DNA of 64,000 bases, from positions 124,001-188,000 of the forward strand of contig NBIV01000109.1 in NCBI GenBank assembly GCA_003194525.1. Direction: 5' to 3'. Below, one piece after another: positions 34,204-44,509 of this stretch (positions are counted from its first letter, which is position 1; each line of letters begins with the position of its first letter). The DNA is from Gracilariopsis chorda (Eukaryota > Rhodophyta > Florideophyceae > Gracilariales > Gracilariaceae). The translations under genes and the position numbers were made by a program. The notes beneath the pieces are model-generated. The model made no database searches. It was not told the origin of the DNA and saw only the letters and a program-made list of their open reading frames with translations.

Positions 34204-35400
34204 ATGGTTCGTTGCCTGGTGCTGTACAATAACGACATCTTAGTGTACAGCAGGTCAATCGAAGAGCACACAGAGCATTTCCAAACAGTTTTCGCTGCTC
34301 TACGATAACAAAAACGTTCGGCAAAACTTGAAAAGGGAACGTATTGAGATGTGGATTTGTCAGGCTGTCATATTACAGATGAGAGTGTTTCTGCTCATGA
34401 AAGCCTAGTATCATGTATTTGAGAGTTGCCGACGCCAACCACAGTTCTCAATTTTCACCAGTTTTTTGATCTTCTAAACTTCTACCGTCGCTTGTTCAAA
34501 AGTTATGATTCCTTTTTTAAGCCCATTACTGATATTATTGCCAAACAAAAATTGGACTGGTCCATGGATCAAGACCAGACTTTTACCAACGTCAAAGACG
34601 CAGTAAGCAGAGCTCCCGTCTTGGCTCACGTCAATTTGGAGAAGCCCTTGGTTCTGGCCATGGATACGTTAAAGTACGGTTTTGGAGCAATGCTCTCTAA
34701 AGAGTGAAATCTTATCGTAGTATTGTCCCACCACTTGTCGTGGGAATAATCGAACTGGGATACCGGTAATCAGAAGTGAAGGGCCGTGATGATTGATTCA
34801 TTAACTTTGAGCCCTTAATTTCGCCGAAAAAATTTCACTCTACACAATGATCATGACCCAATTAGGTTCCTTCAATCAAAGAGTAAGTCAACTGGAAGTC
34901 ATTTCCATCGTTTCGATGAATTACAATAACAAAGCTTTAATGTCATGCATATCGCCTGAAAGAAGAAAGTTAAACCAGGAGCACTCAGTCGAAGGCCCAA
35001 CCCCAGTCCAACTCAATTCCGTTCGATTCTTACTTGCTTGAAGGGGCTGCACGATCGATTCTGTGCGACCTACACTTCCGATTCTCTGGCCACTGAGTTA
35101 CTTTCGCATTTCAGATACAGTACGCAGCCTGCCTCTGCCTGTCTAGTCTGTTCCATATCCAACCTCAAGCTCTTCAATGAACATCTGTATTGGACTGCTA
35201 CATATCCCTTGAGAATGTATATTCCTGCCCAGACTCTACGATCTGAGTCTGTAGAATATCTTCATGGCGTGGAAGACCTGGATACAGACAATATCTACTG
35301 CTACACTGTAAATAGCATGTACTGGCCACAGATTTATTGAGATATACTTCTATCCGTGCGCAACTGTTGCCCCTGTCAGTCCAAAAAGCCGTCTAGAACC
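34204..35400 (+). pseudogene. Gypsy F pol fragment (RT end, RNase H, integrase zinc region)
   Basis: Begins in the reverse transcriptase palm (LVLYNNDILVYSRSIEEH, about 34,218; YLDD has become YNND). It then has the RNase H tether LPTPTTVLNFHQFFDLLNFY and RNase H itself (LDWSMDQDQTFTNVKDAV, LAMDTLKYGFGAMLSKE; 34,426-34,707). It ends in the integrase zinc region (LRMYIPAQTLRSESVEYLHG, MYWPQIY, VRNCCPCQSKK; 35,200-35,390). Homology stops at about 35,400, next to the Helitron's hairpin end, so the Helitron probably inserted here. Several stops are present. Confidence 0.75.
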
Positions 35401-35429
35401 TTTGTTAATGGAACAAGGAAAAGCAGCCT

Positions 35430-35460
35430 TCGGCCGCAGGCGGCGCTTCGCGCCGCGGCC
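35430..35460 (-). repeat. GC hairpin at the Helitron 3' end
   Basis: Stem GCGGCG (35,440-35,445) pairs with CGCCGC (35,451-35,456) around CTTCG, extended by GGCCGC/GCGGCC. Similar hairpins with the same flank CTTCGGC occur at 41,591-41,630 and, inverted, near 56,537. Confidence 0.6.
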
Positions 35461-35520
35461 AAAAGTTGCATAAGATATCTGCACAAATTTTGGTTTACGC
35501 ATATACTAAACTATGTCAAA

Positions 35521-37110
35521 CTAATGACGACCCTCTACAAAGTCTACAGCTTCTTGTAGAACAGGGTTTTTGATGCTCACTGGCATTGGATAGAAATCCT
35601 GCGCATTTCGAGGCGTCTCGTCTTCACTATGCTGCAGTAACACATCATCAGATGTTCTGACACGCGAAAGTCCAACATAGACCTGACCCGGCGAAAAAAA
35701 CGTTTGTTCGAAAGTCAATTATCATTTTCTTCAGCGTTTGTCCTTGCGCTTTATGCACAGTTGCTGCAAATGCCAATCTGATGGGAAACTGTGGACGTTT
35801 AATTTTTACATCTGCAAACTCGAAAACAAAGTCAATGCGGTGCAGTAAAAAGCTTTGCTGAATTTCCCCATGTTCATCAATGCGCGAAAGTCGAATCACT
35901 CTGCGAGAAATGCTGGTACCGATAAACATCTTTCCATTGAGCAAGTACGGATGAAGTACATTTCGAATCACCATAACAGGAACACCCAACTTCAGTTTCA
36001 TATGGTGGTGCGGGACTCCAGTTGGAGCGTAATTATACGTCAGTTCAGGTCCAATGATACTATTTGTGTGAACTTTTTCACCGGTTGGCCCTCGGTTGGG
36101 AACGATGGTGGTTGCAGACTTCAAGTCAAACATCCTTCCTGGGAAATACTCCAATGCGTTCTGGTTATGTTCCTCCACTAATTGGTTTGTTGGCACAACA
36201 ATCAATTGGTTGAGCTTGACATCTTCTTTCTTCCGTGTTGTAAACCATTTCCAAAGCAACTTGTATGCTTCGTGTACATCTGACGTAGACATAAGCGGAA
36301 GCCTTGCTGATGCTGAAAACGTCCCACGACCAAGACTGAGCAAACCTTTTGCAAAAACTGGATCATCTTGTGGACGAACATGTTCTGTAAGGCGAAGAAC
36401 CTTGACTTTTCTGTCCTAAAGCTCGCAAGAGTACCATGGAAGCTCCCGTAGGAGACTCACTGGGATAAAACGAATTGTTCCATCCGTTTCAGACACTGTT
36501 CTTGTTCTTGGAACGACTGGAAGCAGTTGCTCCAAAGTCTTCTTCAGAGTTTCTTAAGTCCTTCAGTACGGTGTTCACAATCTCGAAGAGCATTTTTGGG
36601 CATATTGAAGCTTCATCAATTACCAGCAAAATAGTCTTCCGTACTAGTTCTGCTCTCTGTGATCGTGGTCCGTACTTGGAAAGTGTCCGACGCTCTCTAC
36701 TCTGCGAATCTTTGTTGTCATCAACTCCCAATCCAAGTAAACTATGCAAAGTTCTTCTGCCTTCATATAGGGCAGCAGCAATACCTGTTGTGGCTGTCAT
36801 CTGCACCAATAAGCCTTCGTGCTCAACAATATCTCTCAGCAAAGATAGGAGATAGGTCTTCCCTGTCCCCGCTCTTCCTTGTAAGAAGAAAACGCTTCCG
36901 TGCGTGTTCCGTCTTTCAGACCCTCCCATTCTATCTCGGTATTGTATTTCTCTCATTATTTTGTCAAAAACGTGCTTCTGGCCTTCTTTCAGATCCTCAT
37001 ATCTCTCTTTTAACCTTCGCCTGGACCTCGAAGAAGAGCTGCGACGTACTTCAGCTTGTTGCTCTGCTAATTGAAGTTCGCTCTCTTTTGAGATGAAGTT
37101 GTGATACAGT
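35521..37110 (-). pseudogene. Helitron Pif1-like helicase part
   Basis: Entered from the Rep part near 37,100 (ESELQLAEQQAEVRRSSSS). It shows Walker A GRAGTGKTYLL (about 36,850-36,885), motif Ia TATTGIAAALYEGRRTLHSL, Walker B LLVIDEAS (about 36,610-36,635), a linker ending VFAKGLLSLGRGTF, VVPTN-type motif (IVVPTNQLVEEHN), and the C-terminal motifs NGKMFIGTSISRRVIRL, RLAFAATVHKAQGQTLKK and QVYVGLSRVRTSDDV. It ends at 35,521. One frame change falls exactly at the A7 run 35,694-35,700; one extra base there accounts for it. Another stop lies near 36,420. The helicase unwinds DNA during rolling-circle transposition. Apart from these breaks all helicase motifs survive. Confidence 0.85.
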
Positions 37111-40100
37111 ATGATGAAAGAACGGATTTTTTATGATAAGCCGACCGCCATTTCTGTCCGAAATCTCAATGATTCTTCGAAGTAGTTCTTCTCTTCTTTG
37201 TGCTCTGTTTCCCTCGGTTATATCTGCAGTTAGAGCTCGCTCGTGCTTTTCAATCACAGTTTTAGGATTTATCCCTTGTTGAAAGGAAGTGACGACCAAG
37301 TAACGCAGCTCAGCAGGAGTAGCATGGTATCTTACTGCCTCATCAAAAGCCGTTTCGTACTCGTCACCATGGATATATAGTCCACGGGCTACTGCCGCTT
37401 CTCTATAAGTTGAGTAGGATTCGCTCCCAACACGTTTCGGATCATCAAAGGAGCTGAATGCAGAGTTCATGAGCAATATTCGAAGAGCGCATAGTTCGGG
37501 ATTTGCGGGAGAAGCAAATCTAATTCGAGTCACAGTTCGATCATTTTCGGATCGCGGCACTACGTACATTCGTGGACTTCCTCCATCCCGAGTGGAGTCA
37601 GACTCTGGTACAGAGCGGGGTAGCTTATCGTATACACGTACAGTCTCGTAGTATGTCATGTAGTCCAAGTCCATGTACCGGGAGGCTCTTCTGAAATATC
37701 TTTCCAGCAGGGAAGACTTCAGATGTCTAGGCAGTCTTACGTTTCGAATCAAAACCTGTCGCTCTCCACGGAGATGTATGTCAAGTGCCTGTACAGTTGG
37801 GTTGATGCGGACATGCCTGAAATCAAAGAGGTTCCATGCAGCTTCAACGGCGCCCACCACTCTCTCTCTCATGTACGCCCTGATCTCATTTTGAAGCATG
37901 TCGCTCTGTGCACTTCATTGGCTTTCCGCTCGACTTGATACAACCAAATCCTGTTCTCTGGCACTCTTGAAAGCATAATTCATCAAGTATGCTACGGCGC
38001 TGCCACTTTAGGTTCTTTCAAAATTGATGTGAGCCTTGTACTTCATTGTGAGATCTGGATTGTACGGAACAACTTTCAAATCTTCTGTCTTTCTTCTTCG
38101 GTAGGTCACTCGATTTGTGGACTGATTTATCGTTGTTTCAGCCACAATTTCTTGTCGATCATACCCAAATCTGCATATCCCGTCAGAGGTACGACCACGG
38201 CAATATGGAGAGTGTCTGTGCATATTGAATTTCATCACCAATTTTCGGAGTTCCTGATCCTCAGTCGAGTCACCCCGAGGCAGTTCGGCTTTGATCAAAG
38301 TGTCAATGATCTCAGGATCTTCAATTACGCCCCCCTCCAACCAAAGAAGAATGTGGTGATGTGGAGTATTTCTCTCCTGGAACTCAAGTTTGGCGGCAAT
38401 CCCAATGCATTTCAAGCCAAAGAGCTCTTCTGAATTATTCTGTAGATCCTTCATGATTGAATTCGCATACTGGTTGTACACTCTTGCAATAAGATCTGGC
38501 CTATCAAAAGGACGGCATCTGACTCCCCGTGGAGAAAATGCTCCGGTGTTTTCGTTGTTCATACTAAGCCTTTTCATCTCTTCCCGCCATGCGTTCATTG
38601 TGTCTGTGACGAAAAGCGTCGGGGAGCCCAGTCGAGCTACCATTGCTTGCACATCCAGTCGTTTTTGTCTCCAGTACGCCGGAGGGTTTTTGTGATTATC
38701 GGGAAGGAAGAGTTTACCAGGAGGGCCAAGTTCATCTGTTCCGGTATGGGTTCCAGCCTGCAGCTCCCGTTCTTCAACCATTCTCATCTGTTCTGTTTCC
38801 AAGTAACGAAGTCTCAAGTCTTCAATGTTTGTGCTAGTACGAAGCAACAATTGCTGAAGTAGAGTAGCAGAGTTCAGCAGCATATTATCGGTGTACAGTC
38901 TTCGCTTAGAGTGTTCTGCCCATGTTAGGCTCCTTTCGTCTCGGTTGTTCGCATGCCTCCATGAATTATATGTTGCTGTATCATAAGGGGCATGAATCTC
39001 AACGTAAGGGTAGAGCAGTGGAAAAGCTCCCTTCTCAGCTTCCATTGAATCAGGCTTCAAACGTTTGTAATTGACAACTTGACGTCGAAGATTTCCGGTT
39101 GAGATGTGATGGGATTCTCTTCCTCCTACGAGCTGGGCAACTGGGGCTTCCGACCTGAACAGTCCACTTGGCTCTACGACGAAAGCTCTCATTGCAAGAG
39201 GTCGGGCTCGGCTGTCTTCTGGTAACGGTCCTGCACCAGAGCTCACCTCGATTCGGGCTTCATGGGCACCTTAATAATTCCGGACAACTAGTCCTTCCTG
39301 AATAGCGTCTGCAGAGATGTCCAGAGTAGACTGGTCCGCGTTTGATCTCCTGCGAACACTTTCGTCTGGTCTCAACAAATTTCTATATCTTTATCGGACA
39401 ATATCTGGTCTTGGTTGCATGAGATCGTACAACTTTGGAACCAAGTATCGAATATTTGGGTTAGACACCATTCTTCTCGTGAAAGAAGAAGAATAATCAC
39501 TTGAATTAAGACTGGGAGGACCTTCCGACCACAAATATGTGTAGCGCACGTCCTGGCCTGGAACAGAAAGAGACACATTGCCTTGAAGTCGAAGAAATGA
39601 CGGACCTCTACCCCGAACGTACTTCATATCCATGAATGTGACAACGGTTGCAAATAACACATTTAAGTGTGTTGATAGCGTTTGAAAAGAACGCAAGCGA
39701 TATATGTCTTCAAGTGGCGAATTGATATGCACTCGTCTGTAAGAAACTCCAAGCTATCTGGAGCTTTTATATCCACAGCATGTTCCTTCGGTCTCTGAAC
39801 CAAGCAGAACTGCGCCACAATATTTGCACATACGAATACGAAGCACCCACCCCGAATCTTTGAGAGGACACCGAGGTGCTCGATGTCCGTTTGCACCGCA
39901 CGGCCCACAACACGCTGGAAGTGTGCCAGTGAGTGGGTGGTACTCCGGATATGAAGAGCTTGGACGTGCAAGGCCTTGACGAATATTTTCTGCCCTTGCA
40001 TCCCAGACATATTTTGCTCCATAGTGAATGCCTTGGCGAGGTCTCCCAGCGAACTGCATAACCGTCCTATCTCGTTCCTGTTGAATACCGGAAGAATGAG

Positions 40101-40215
40101 AGGAGTTCAAGCATATCTCTTCAGGGTTATGAGGTTCCATAACATTTTGAGGAAGCTCCGTTCTAGTTCCTAAGTCCACCTGCGCAAGCTCATCGGTTAT
40201 GTCTCGTTGATGCAT
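37051..40215 (-). pseudogene. Helitron Rep part with N-terminal zinc region
   Basis: The N-terminal part (40,215-39,754) ends in the Helitron zinc motif CKYCGAVLLGSETEGTCCG. Frame changes near 39,750 and 39,660 lead to SPLEDIYRLRSFQTLS and FLRLQGNVSLSVPG. The Rep frame (39,246-37,051) contains GSPTLFVTDTMNAW, the two-His motif RNTPHHHILLWLEG (about 38,345-38,385) and, after a TAA at 38,008, the tandem-Tyr motif YLMNYAFK (about 37,965-37,990). Downstream is the conserved VVGAVEAAWNLF. Stops at 38,008 and 37,900 both fit one C-to-T change. The protein nicks and ligates the element's ends. Confidence 0.85.
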
Positions 40216-40435
40216 GGGCTGTATATTCTCTCTTGCACGACGGCCTGCTCCTGACCGGCGACCACCACGTCATGATGGGGGTCGATGCGAAGAAGAACGC
40301 ATGTCGGACTGAGAGAAACGGAGATAGGTTGAGAGATTTGGTAATCACCTTTCGATGGAACATGCACCGTCTCTCTCCCTTAAGTAGAGAACTGGTGTTG
40401 CACAATAGTTTCCCTCCTGACATATACGTATACAT

Positions 40436-41096
40436 GTTGTCTTCATTGTCTCAAGATGTTCCTGACAACATCAGTACCTGGATAGTTTACATACGTAGTA
40501 CTTTACTATGTACATATGCAATGCATTCTTATTCGGTCTTGGTTTCAGACGTCAATACATATCGAGTACGATTTAACTACGTATGCAACGTATAGATTGT
40601 TCTTATTCTTGTTATAGCGTTCTACGTTTCTAGAACTGTATGGCCTACTTATGCACTACATAGATTAAAACTATTTTTGTTAGAAGGGTATACGTTTCCA
40701 ATACTGCGCAGCTTACGTATACGCTAGGTAAACTATAACTATTTTTGTTAGAAGGGTATACGTTTGCAGTACTGTGCAGCCTACGTATGCGCTACGTAAA
40801 ATATAACTATTCTTGTTAGAAGGGTATACGTCTTCAGTCCTGCGCAGCATACGTATGCGCTACGTAAACTATAACTATTTTTGTTAGAAGGGTATACGTA
40901 GGTTGTACTTTACGTAATTTGTTTTGTTGTTTGAATACGTTACGTTTCTATTTTACCTATTGTCTAATATGCTGAAGATTGTGTACTTAAGCTAGAACAT
41001 ACCGTAAAGTCGCGGAAATATTTTTTCCAAGCAGCCACCTACAACTTATTTTACTCTAATTCTTCTTTTCAACTATTCTCTAACACCATAACCGAT
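40436..41096. other. Non-coding, TACGTA-rich region
   Basis: Contains the 68-bp tandem array listed separately and many CGTA/TACGTA words on both sides of it. No gene is supported. It may be the 5' subterminal region of the Helitron or a promoter region for the small frame at 41,097. Confidence 0.5.
40575..40910. repeat. 68-bp tandem repeat, about 4.5-5 copies
   Basis: The word GTTAGAAGGGTATACG recurs at 40,679, 40,747, 40,815 and 40,883, exactly 68 bases apart, with an eroded unit before. Each unit also has ACGTATGCGCTACGTA or a variant, a near palindrome. Confidence 0.85.
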
Positions 41097-41464
41097 ATGT
41101 CCCAAACAGAGGTTCGCTACCTACAACTATGCCGTTTGCGCGACTGCAAGGATGCTATTCTACTGCGTTTGGGAACATTATTGGAAAAAATGTGCATCAT
41201 ACAGGCTGCATTGAAGCACACTGATATGCACCGTGGCAATGTCAATTGGTTTACTTGGAAGAGATTTTGTGCTCCATTGGCCCGAAAGTTGACACAGTGT
41301 ACACGGAATTGGAAGACTACCGCGTGATTGGACGCAGCAAGGATTTGCCTGTTCGCTGGCCGTCAGAGATATCCACGTGTGAGACGGGTTCAACGGGGCT
41401 GATAGACTTTGAGGCTGTGGAGAGTGACAGCTCATACACGTGCTCGACTGATTCGCGCCAGTAA
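41097..41464 (+). pseudogene. Small hypothetical protein, frame changed
   Basis: ATG at 41,097-41,099 opens a frame rich in Cys/Leu (MSQTEVRYLQLCRLRDCKDA) to about 41,245. A one-base change of frame there continues as a coding-like acidic C-terminus (YTELEDYRVIGRSKDLPVRW) ending in Ser/Thr/Cys-rich sequence and TAA at 41,462-41,464. Together about 120 codons. I recognise no family. The two halves fit together well in length and composition, so a small broken gene is more likely than two chance frames. Confidence 0.35.
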
Positions 41465-41590
41465 GGCAAATCCTTTGATTACGATTGGCTGGTTGTTTGG
41501 AGCGAAATAAATGTGCTTTTATTGATGTATTCTAAGGGTTCAACTTCCTCGTTGTCAGAGCAATCCTTAGGTAGGTTACAAGTGGAAACA

Positions 41591-41630
41591 GTCTTCGGCA
41601 GTGGGCGGCGGTGCGCGCCGCGTTGGTTTT
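41591..41630 (-). repeat. GC hairpin similar to the Helitron end
   Basis: Stem GCGGCG (41,605-41,610) with CGCCGC (41,616-41,621). It is flanked on the left by CAGTCTTCGGC, like GCAGCCTTCGGC at 35,423-35,434, and has the same orientation. Confidence 0.5.
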
Positions 41631-41772
41631 GTAGCTTTTTGTATTTAGTAGCGTTCGGAGGCACTCCGAGCACTTTGCTCGCTTGCGCTCGCAATAGCGC
41701 TCGTAGAACCACGGAGCGCCGCGGCGCCGAGAGTATGTGGAGCCGTTAGAGTTTTTATTTAGGTGCCTAAAT

Positions 41773-41843
41773 TGACTGCAGTGCCAGCCAATGATGAGAA
41801 AGCGCGATACGTTGCTTTGTGTAACTGGGTGGCACTGCAGTCA
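41773..41843. repeat. Inverted repeat, 14-bp arms
   Basis: TGACTGCAGTGCCA (41,773-41,786) and its perfect complement (41,830-41,843). Confidence 0.8.
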
Positions 41844-41906
41844 TTATGGGAGTGCAAGCCAGTAAGCAGGAAGCTTTGCTGCTGCTGCTGAATTTTTTAA
41901 ATGGTA

Positions 41907-41984
41907 GGGAGGCGTTGCGCCAAATGGCAGTTTTGCATGCGCAAACGGGGGCGTGCAAGACGATTTTGTGGCGCAACGCCTCCC
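41907..41984. repeat. 78-base long hairpin
   Basis: GGGAGGCGTTGCGCCA (41,907-41,922) is perfectly complementary to 41,969-41,984. Pairing continues imperfectly inward (TTTTGCATGC against GCGTGCAAGA), so most of the 78 bases can fold. Confidence 0.8.
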
Positions 41985-42099
41985 GTCAGTCAACAACACC
42001 CCCCTCATACATGTGTAAATCATTATAGTACGGGGTGGTGTTGAGATTAAATACGTAAGCCATTGTCGATCACAAAACCATGTTCGGAGATGCTAAAAT

Positions 42100-42372
42100 T
42101 TAATTTTGCTGCCGAACTTCCGCATTCTGGCGTTGGACATGACGCCGCACTCGTATTTTTCGACAAACGTTCCAGGCACACTCTTTCCGTGCCAACCTCC
42201 AAAGGTACAACGACGAACGATAGCATGAAGCTTTCGATGTACATCTCTTTTCGATGGCGTGCTGCATGCCCTTGTTTTTGATAGTGACACCAAGTTCAAG
42301 TCCCTGTTCTAGCGGTCCCTCATGCAGCTTCTCAATTTGAGTGTAGCGCAAACCACGCAAGTAGACACGCAC
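42100..42372 (-). pseudogene. Coding-like remnant, unknown
   Basis: Minus-strand frame IEKLHEGPLEQGLELGVTIK (42,372 downward) changes frame near 42,250 and goes on as DVHRKLHAIVRRCTFGGWHG and VPGTFVEKYECGVMSNARM to a TAG at about 42,100. Composition is protein-like in both parts. No family recognised. Confidence 0.3.
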
Positions 42373-43451
42373 TCAAGTTGTTCAGCCTTGCGCTCAATTT
42401 AGGTATCGCGACTGCCAAGCGCTCCAATGGAATCGGCACTAGCAGTGAATAGCTCCGGGCGATTCCTTTCCGCCTTACAGACAGAGATGAGGCTTGGGGC
42501 CTGAGAGAGTTTAAAAGTATATCCGTGACACTGGGCGGTCACCAGAGACAACAAGAGTGGACACAAGGTATAATAAATTTCCCCAAAGGCCAAACATGCG
42601 CACACAGATCGGAGTAACAGACCGTACTGACGGAGAAAATAGTAATATATGTATATAAGGAACTGCAGTAAAAATGGTACTGTATACGGCGGGAAGAACA
42701 CCTTGGTTGTCCAGAAGGATAACTTGTCTGGGATTGACAGTGGGACTGCAGAATTGTAGTCCTGCCCGCGCGTTAGCGGAACTCAAGTTAGATCCAGACT
42801 CTCCTGGTCCCATTACTCCGTGTGGTGGCGGCGTTGGCCACGAATTATGTACGGTCACTAAACCTACACGATATTCTATCTGTTCCGGTACGCTGGGCAC
42901 TACTGTCCACGTGTGCTATCTGGCGGGTTTTTGCACTTAGCCCATCCGTCTCAGTACCACAAAATCGACTGTCAAAGAAACTACATTCTTCATAGGGAGA
43001 CTTCTGAAGTAGGGCACTAGACACACTCTTACTGATAAATGGGTCATTACCTGCCGAGTGAACCATCGAAAACTGCACATCACCTCTACATAGTTCAGAA
43101 GTGTAGACAGCAAAGCCGTGCAGTTGTCATATCATGTCTATTGTGAACCATGTCATGGTAAGCGTCACAAATCCAAAAACTCAGAAACTTAAGACGTCAG
43201 CCTCCCCATTAGCCTTAGAAATTAACATCCAGTATTCTCCGCAGATTTTACAGTAGCCGGTATTCTGGTTTGCAATACGAAACGTCGTCAAGCGTATGAC
43301 TACCCCCACACTCTTCAGCAACCTAAATTTGTAGTACAACCTTTGTGATACTCTGCAACGTTCCTCTCTGCTTTCTTAGCGAGCTAGCTGTTCTCTATAT
43401 TACACTCCCCGCTCATCACTCTATCTTTTCTATAATCTTGTTACCGATAAT
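42373..43451. other. No supported gene; possible promoter of the RING gene
   Basis: A TATATAAGG box at about 42,652 and a TATATTA box near 43,397, about 55 bases before the RING ATG. Short frames at 42,674-42,940 do not look coding. Confidence 0.4.
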
Positions 43452-43847
43452 ATGCCTTTTCAACCTCTGCGAATCACCCACCCAAAAGACTGTATAATAT
43501 GTCTTAAATTGCTGGAAGAAGAAGTAACTGAGCTGCATTGCAAACCTGTGTATCATAATAAATGTCTTCAGCCAGTTTACTACCCACCAACTGTTCTTAC
43601 TACAACGACACATTGCAATGGTGATCCAGTGGAATTTTTTAAAATTCCGCTGCCAGGAACATGTCCTTATTGCAGAGAAAAGATTGATGAATCAAAGTGG
43701 AGAACTTGGTCTTGGTATTCGAACACAAAAGCGGAAATCAATCTAGAATTGTTATCAGAGCAGGAAAGAAAACTTGTGTTGAAGGGTGGCAGAAAAATGC
43801 GAAGCGCAGAGAGCGACGTATGCGGAAGATTGATGTTCGGGAGATAG
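43452..43847 (+). CDS. RING-finger-like protein
   Basis: Intact 131-codon frame with a genuine ATG (43,452-43,454). The N-terminal half holds a RING-like zinc site: CIICLKLLEEE, then C-x-P-x2-H-x2-C (CKPVYHNKC) and CPYCREKIDES (43,490-43,690). That is C-x2-C, C, H-x2-C and C-x2-C spacing, though the middle loop is long (QPVYYPPTVLTTTTHCNGD). RING proteins are usually E3 ubiquitin ligases. A C-terminal basic tail follows. No transmembrane segment. It is the best-preserved single-exon frame of the 43-53 kb cluster. A host gene, a viral-type RING or element cargo are all possible. Confidence 0.6.
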   Translation: MPFQPLRITHPKDCIICLKLLEEEVTELHCKPVYHNKCLQPVYYPPTVLTTTTHCNGDPVEFFKIPLPGTCPYCREKIDESKWRTWSWYSNTKAEINLELLSEQERKLVLKGGRKMRSAESDVCGRLMFGR

Positions 43848-44509
43848 AGCATTGAGGAGAATGAGAAGTGTGTTTGTTTCAACTAAAACAAAATTTGTGA
43901 AGTCTCAACGAGTCCCTGCAAAAACTGGGATATACCTTTACAAGGACTGTTCTTCTGTACGGTCGATAGTCTCCCCTCCCTGTGCACCTAACGCGTCAAT
44001 ATTGTTGGTAAAGCAATCAAATGGTTGCAAATCGACCCAATGGACACAATTATGGAGATCCAAGCAATTGAAAATGCAGTACACGGCACCTTGACCCCAG
44101 CCGTCGCAATCTCTGTTTCAGTCCCGGAGCTGGAGCTTTTTTCACATATTAGATAGATCATGGTGGTCTGACACGACGATCTTCGCTAGCCAGGAGGCTC
44201 TACAAAATGCTCAGCTGCGCCCACTCACCCCAGCATAGCCAAAATTCCTGCGTGGCTGCAATTGAAATAAAAGATTTCCCTTTTTATATGATGATGCGAC
44301 GTAAACGGAATGCTGCAGGGGTTAAGCGCGACGCTCTTCGAAAACGACAACCAACAGCGTGCTAACTCATATTGTAGCGGAAGAAGCTTTCTTGTTCTGG
44401 TTTACTTTCGAACTCTGAACACAAGCAGATATGCGTCTGGTGCTAAGAGCTCGCTATTTCAAAATAAACTCTCATGTTCTTTCGTATAAAGATGCCTGAT
44501 TGTCATTAC
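43848..44509. other. No supported gene
   Basis: The plus-strand frame 43,852-44,094 is weak. The minus strand has no clear continuation of the coiled-coil pseudogene below about 44,510. Confidence 0.4.

Larger units (their letters stand above)
35430..40435 (-). mobile_element. Helitron (rolling-circle transposon), near full length
   Basis: Encodes the N-terminal zinc region, HUH-type Rep and Pif1-like helicase of Helitrons in one orientation. A GC-rich hairpin 60-90 bases beyond the helicase stop resembles the 3' terminal hairpin of the class. I could not fix the exact TC start or CTRR end, so the outer limits are approximate. It lies in the integrase region of gypsy F. Confidence 0.8.
41465..42099. 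other. Hairpin-rich non-coding region
   Basis: No gene. It holds a GC hairpin (41,591-41,630), a run of GC-rich inverted words (41,650-41,740), and two inverted repeats listed separately. It has the look of a small non-autonomous element. Confidence 0.5.

Noticed and set aside
40575..40910. CRISPR-like array.
   Set aside because: The 68-bp units are contiguous tandem copies without unique spacers, and the DNA is eukaryotic.
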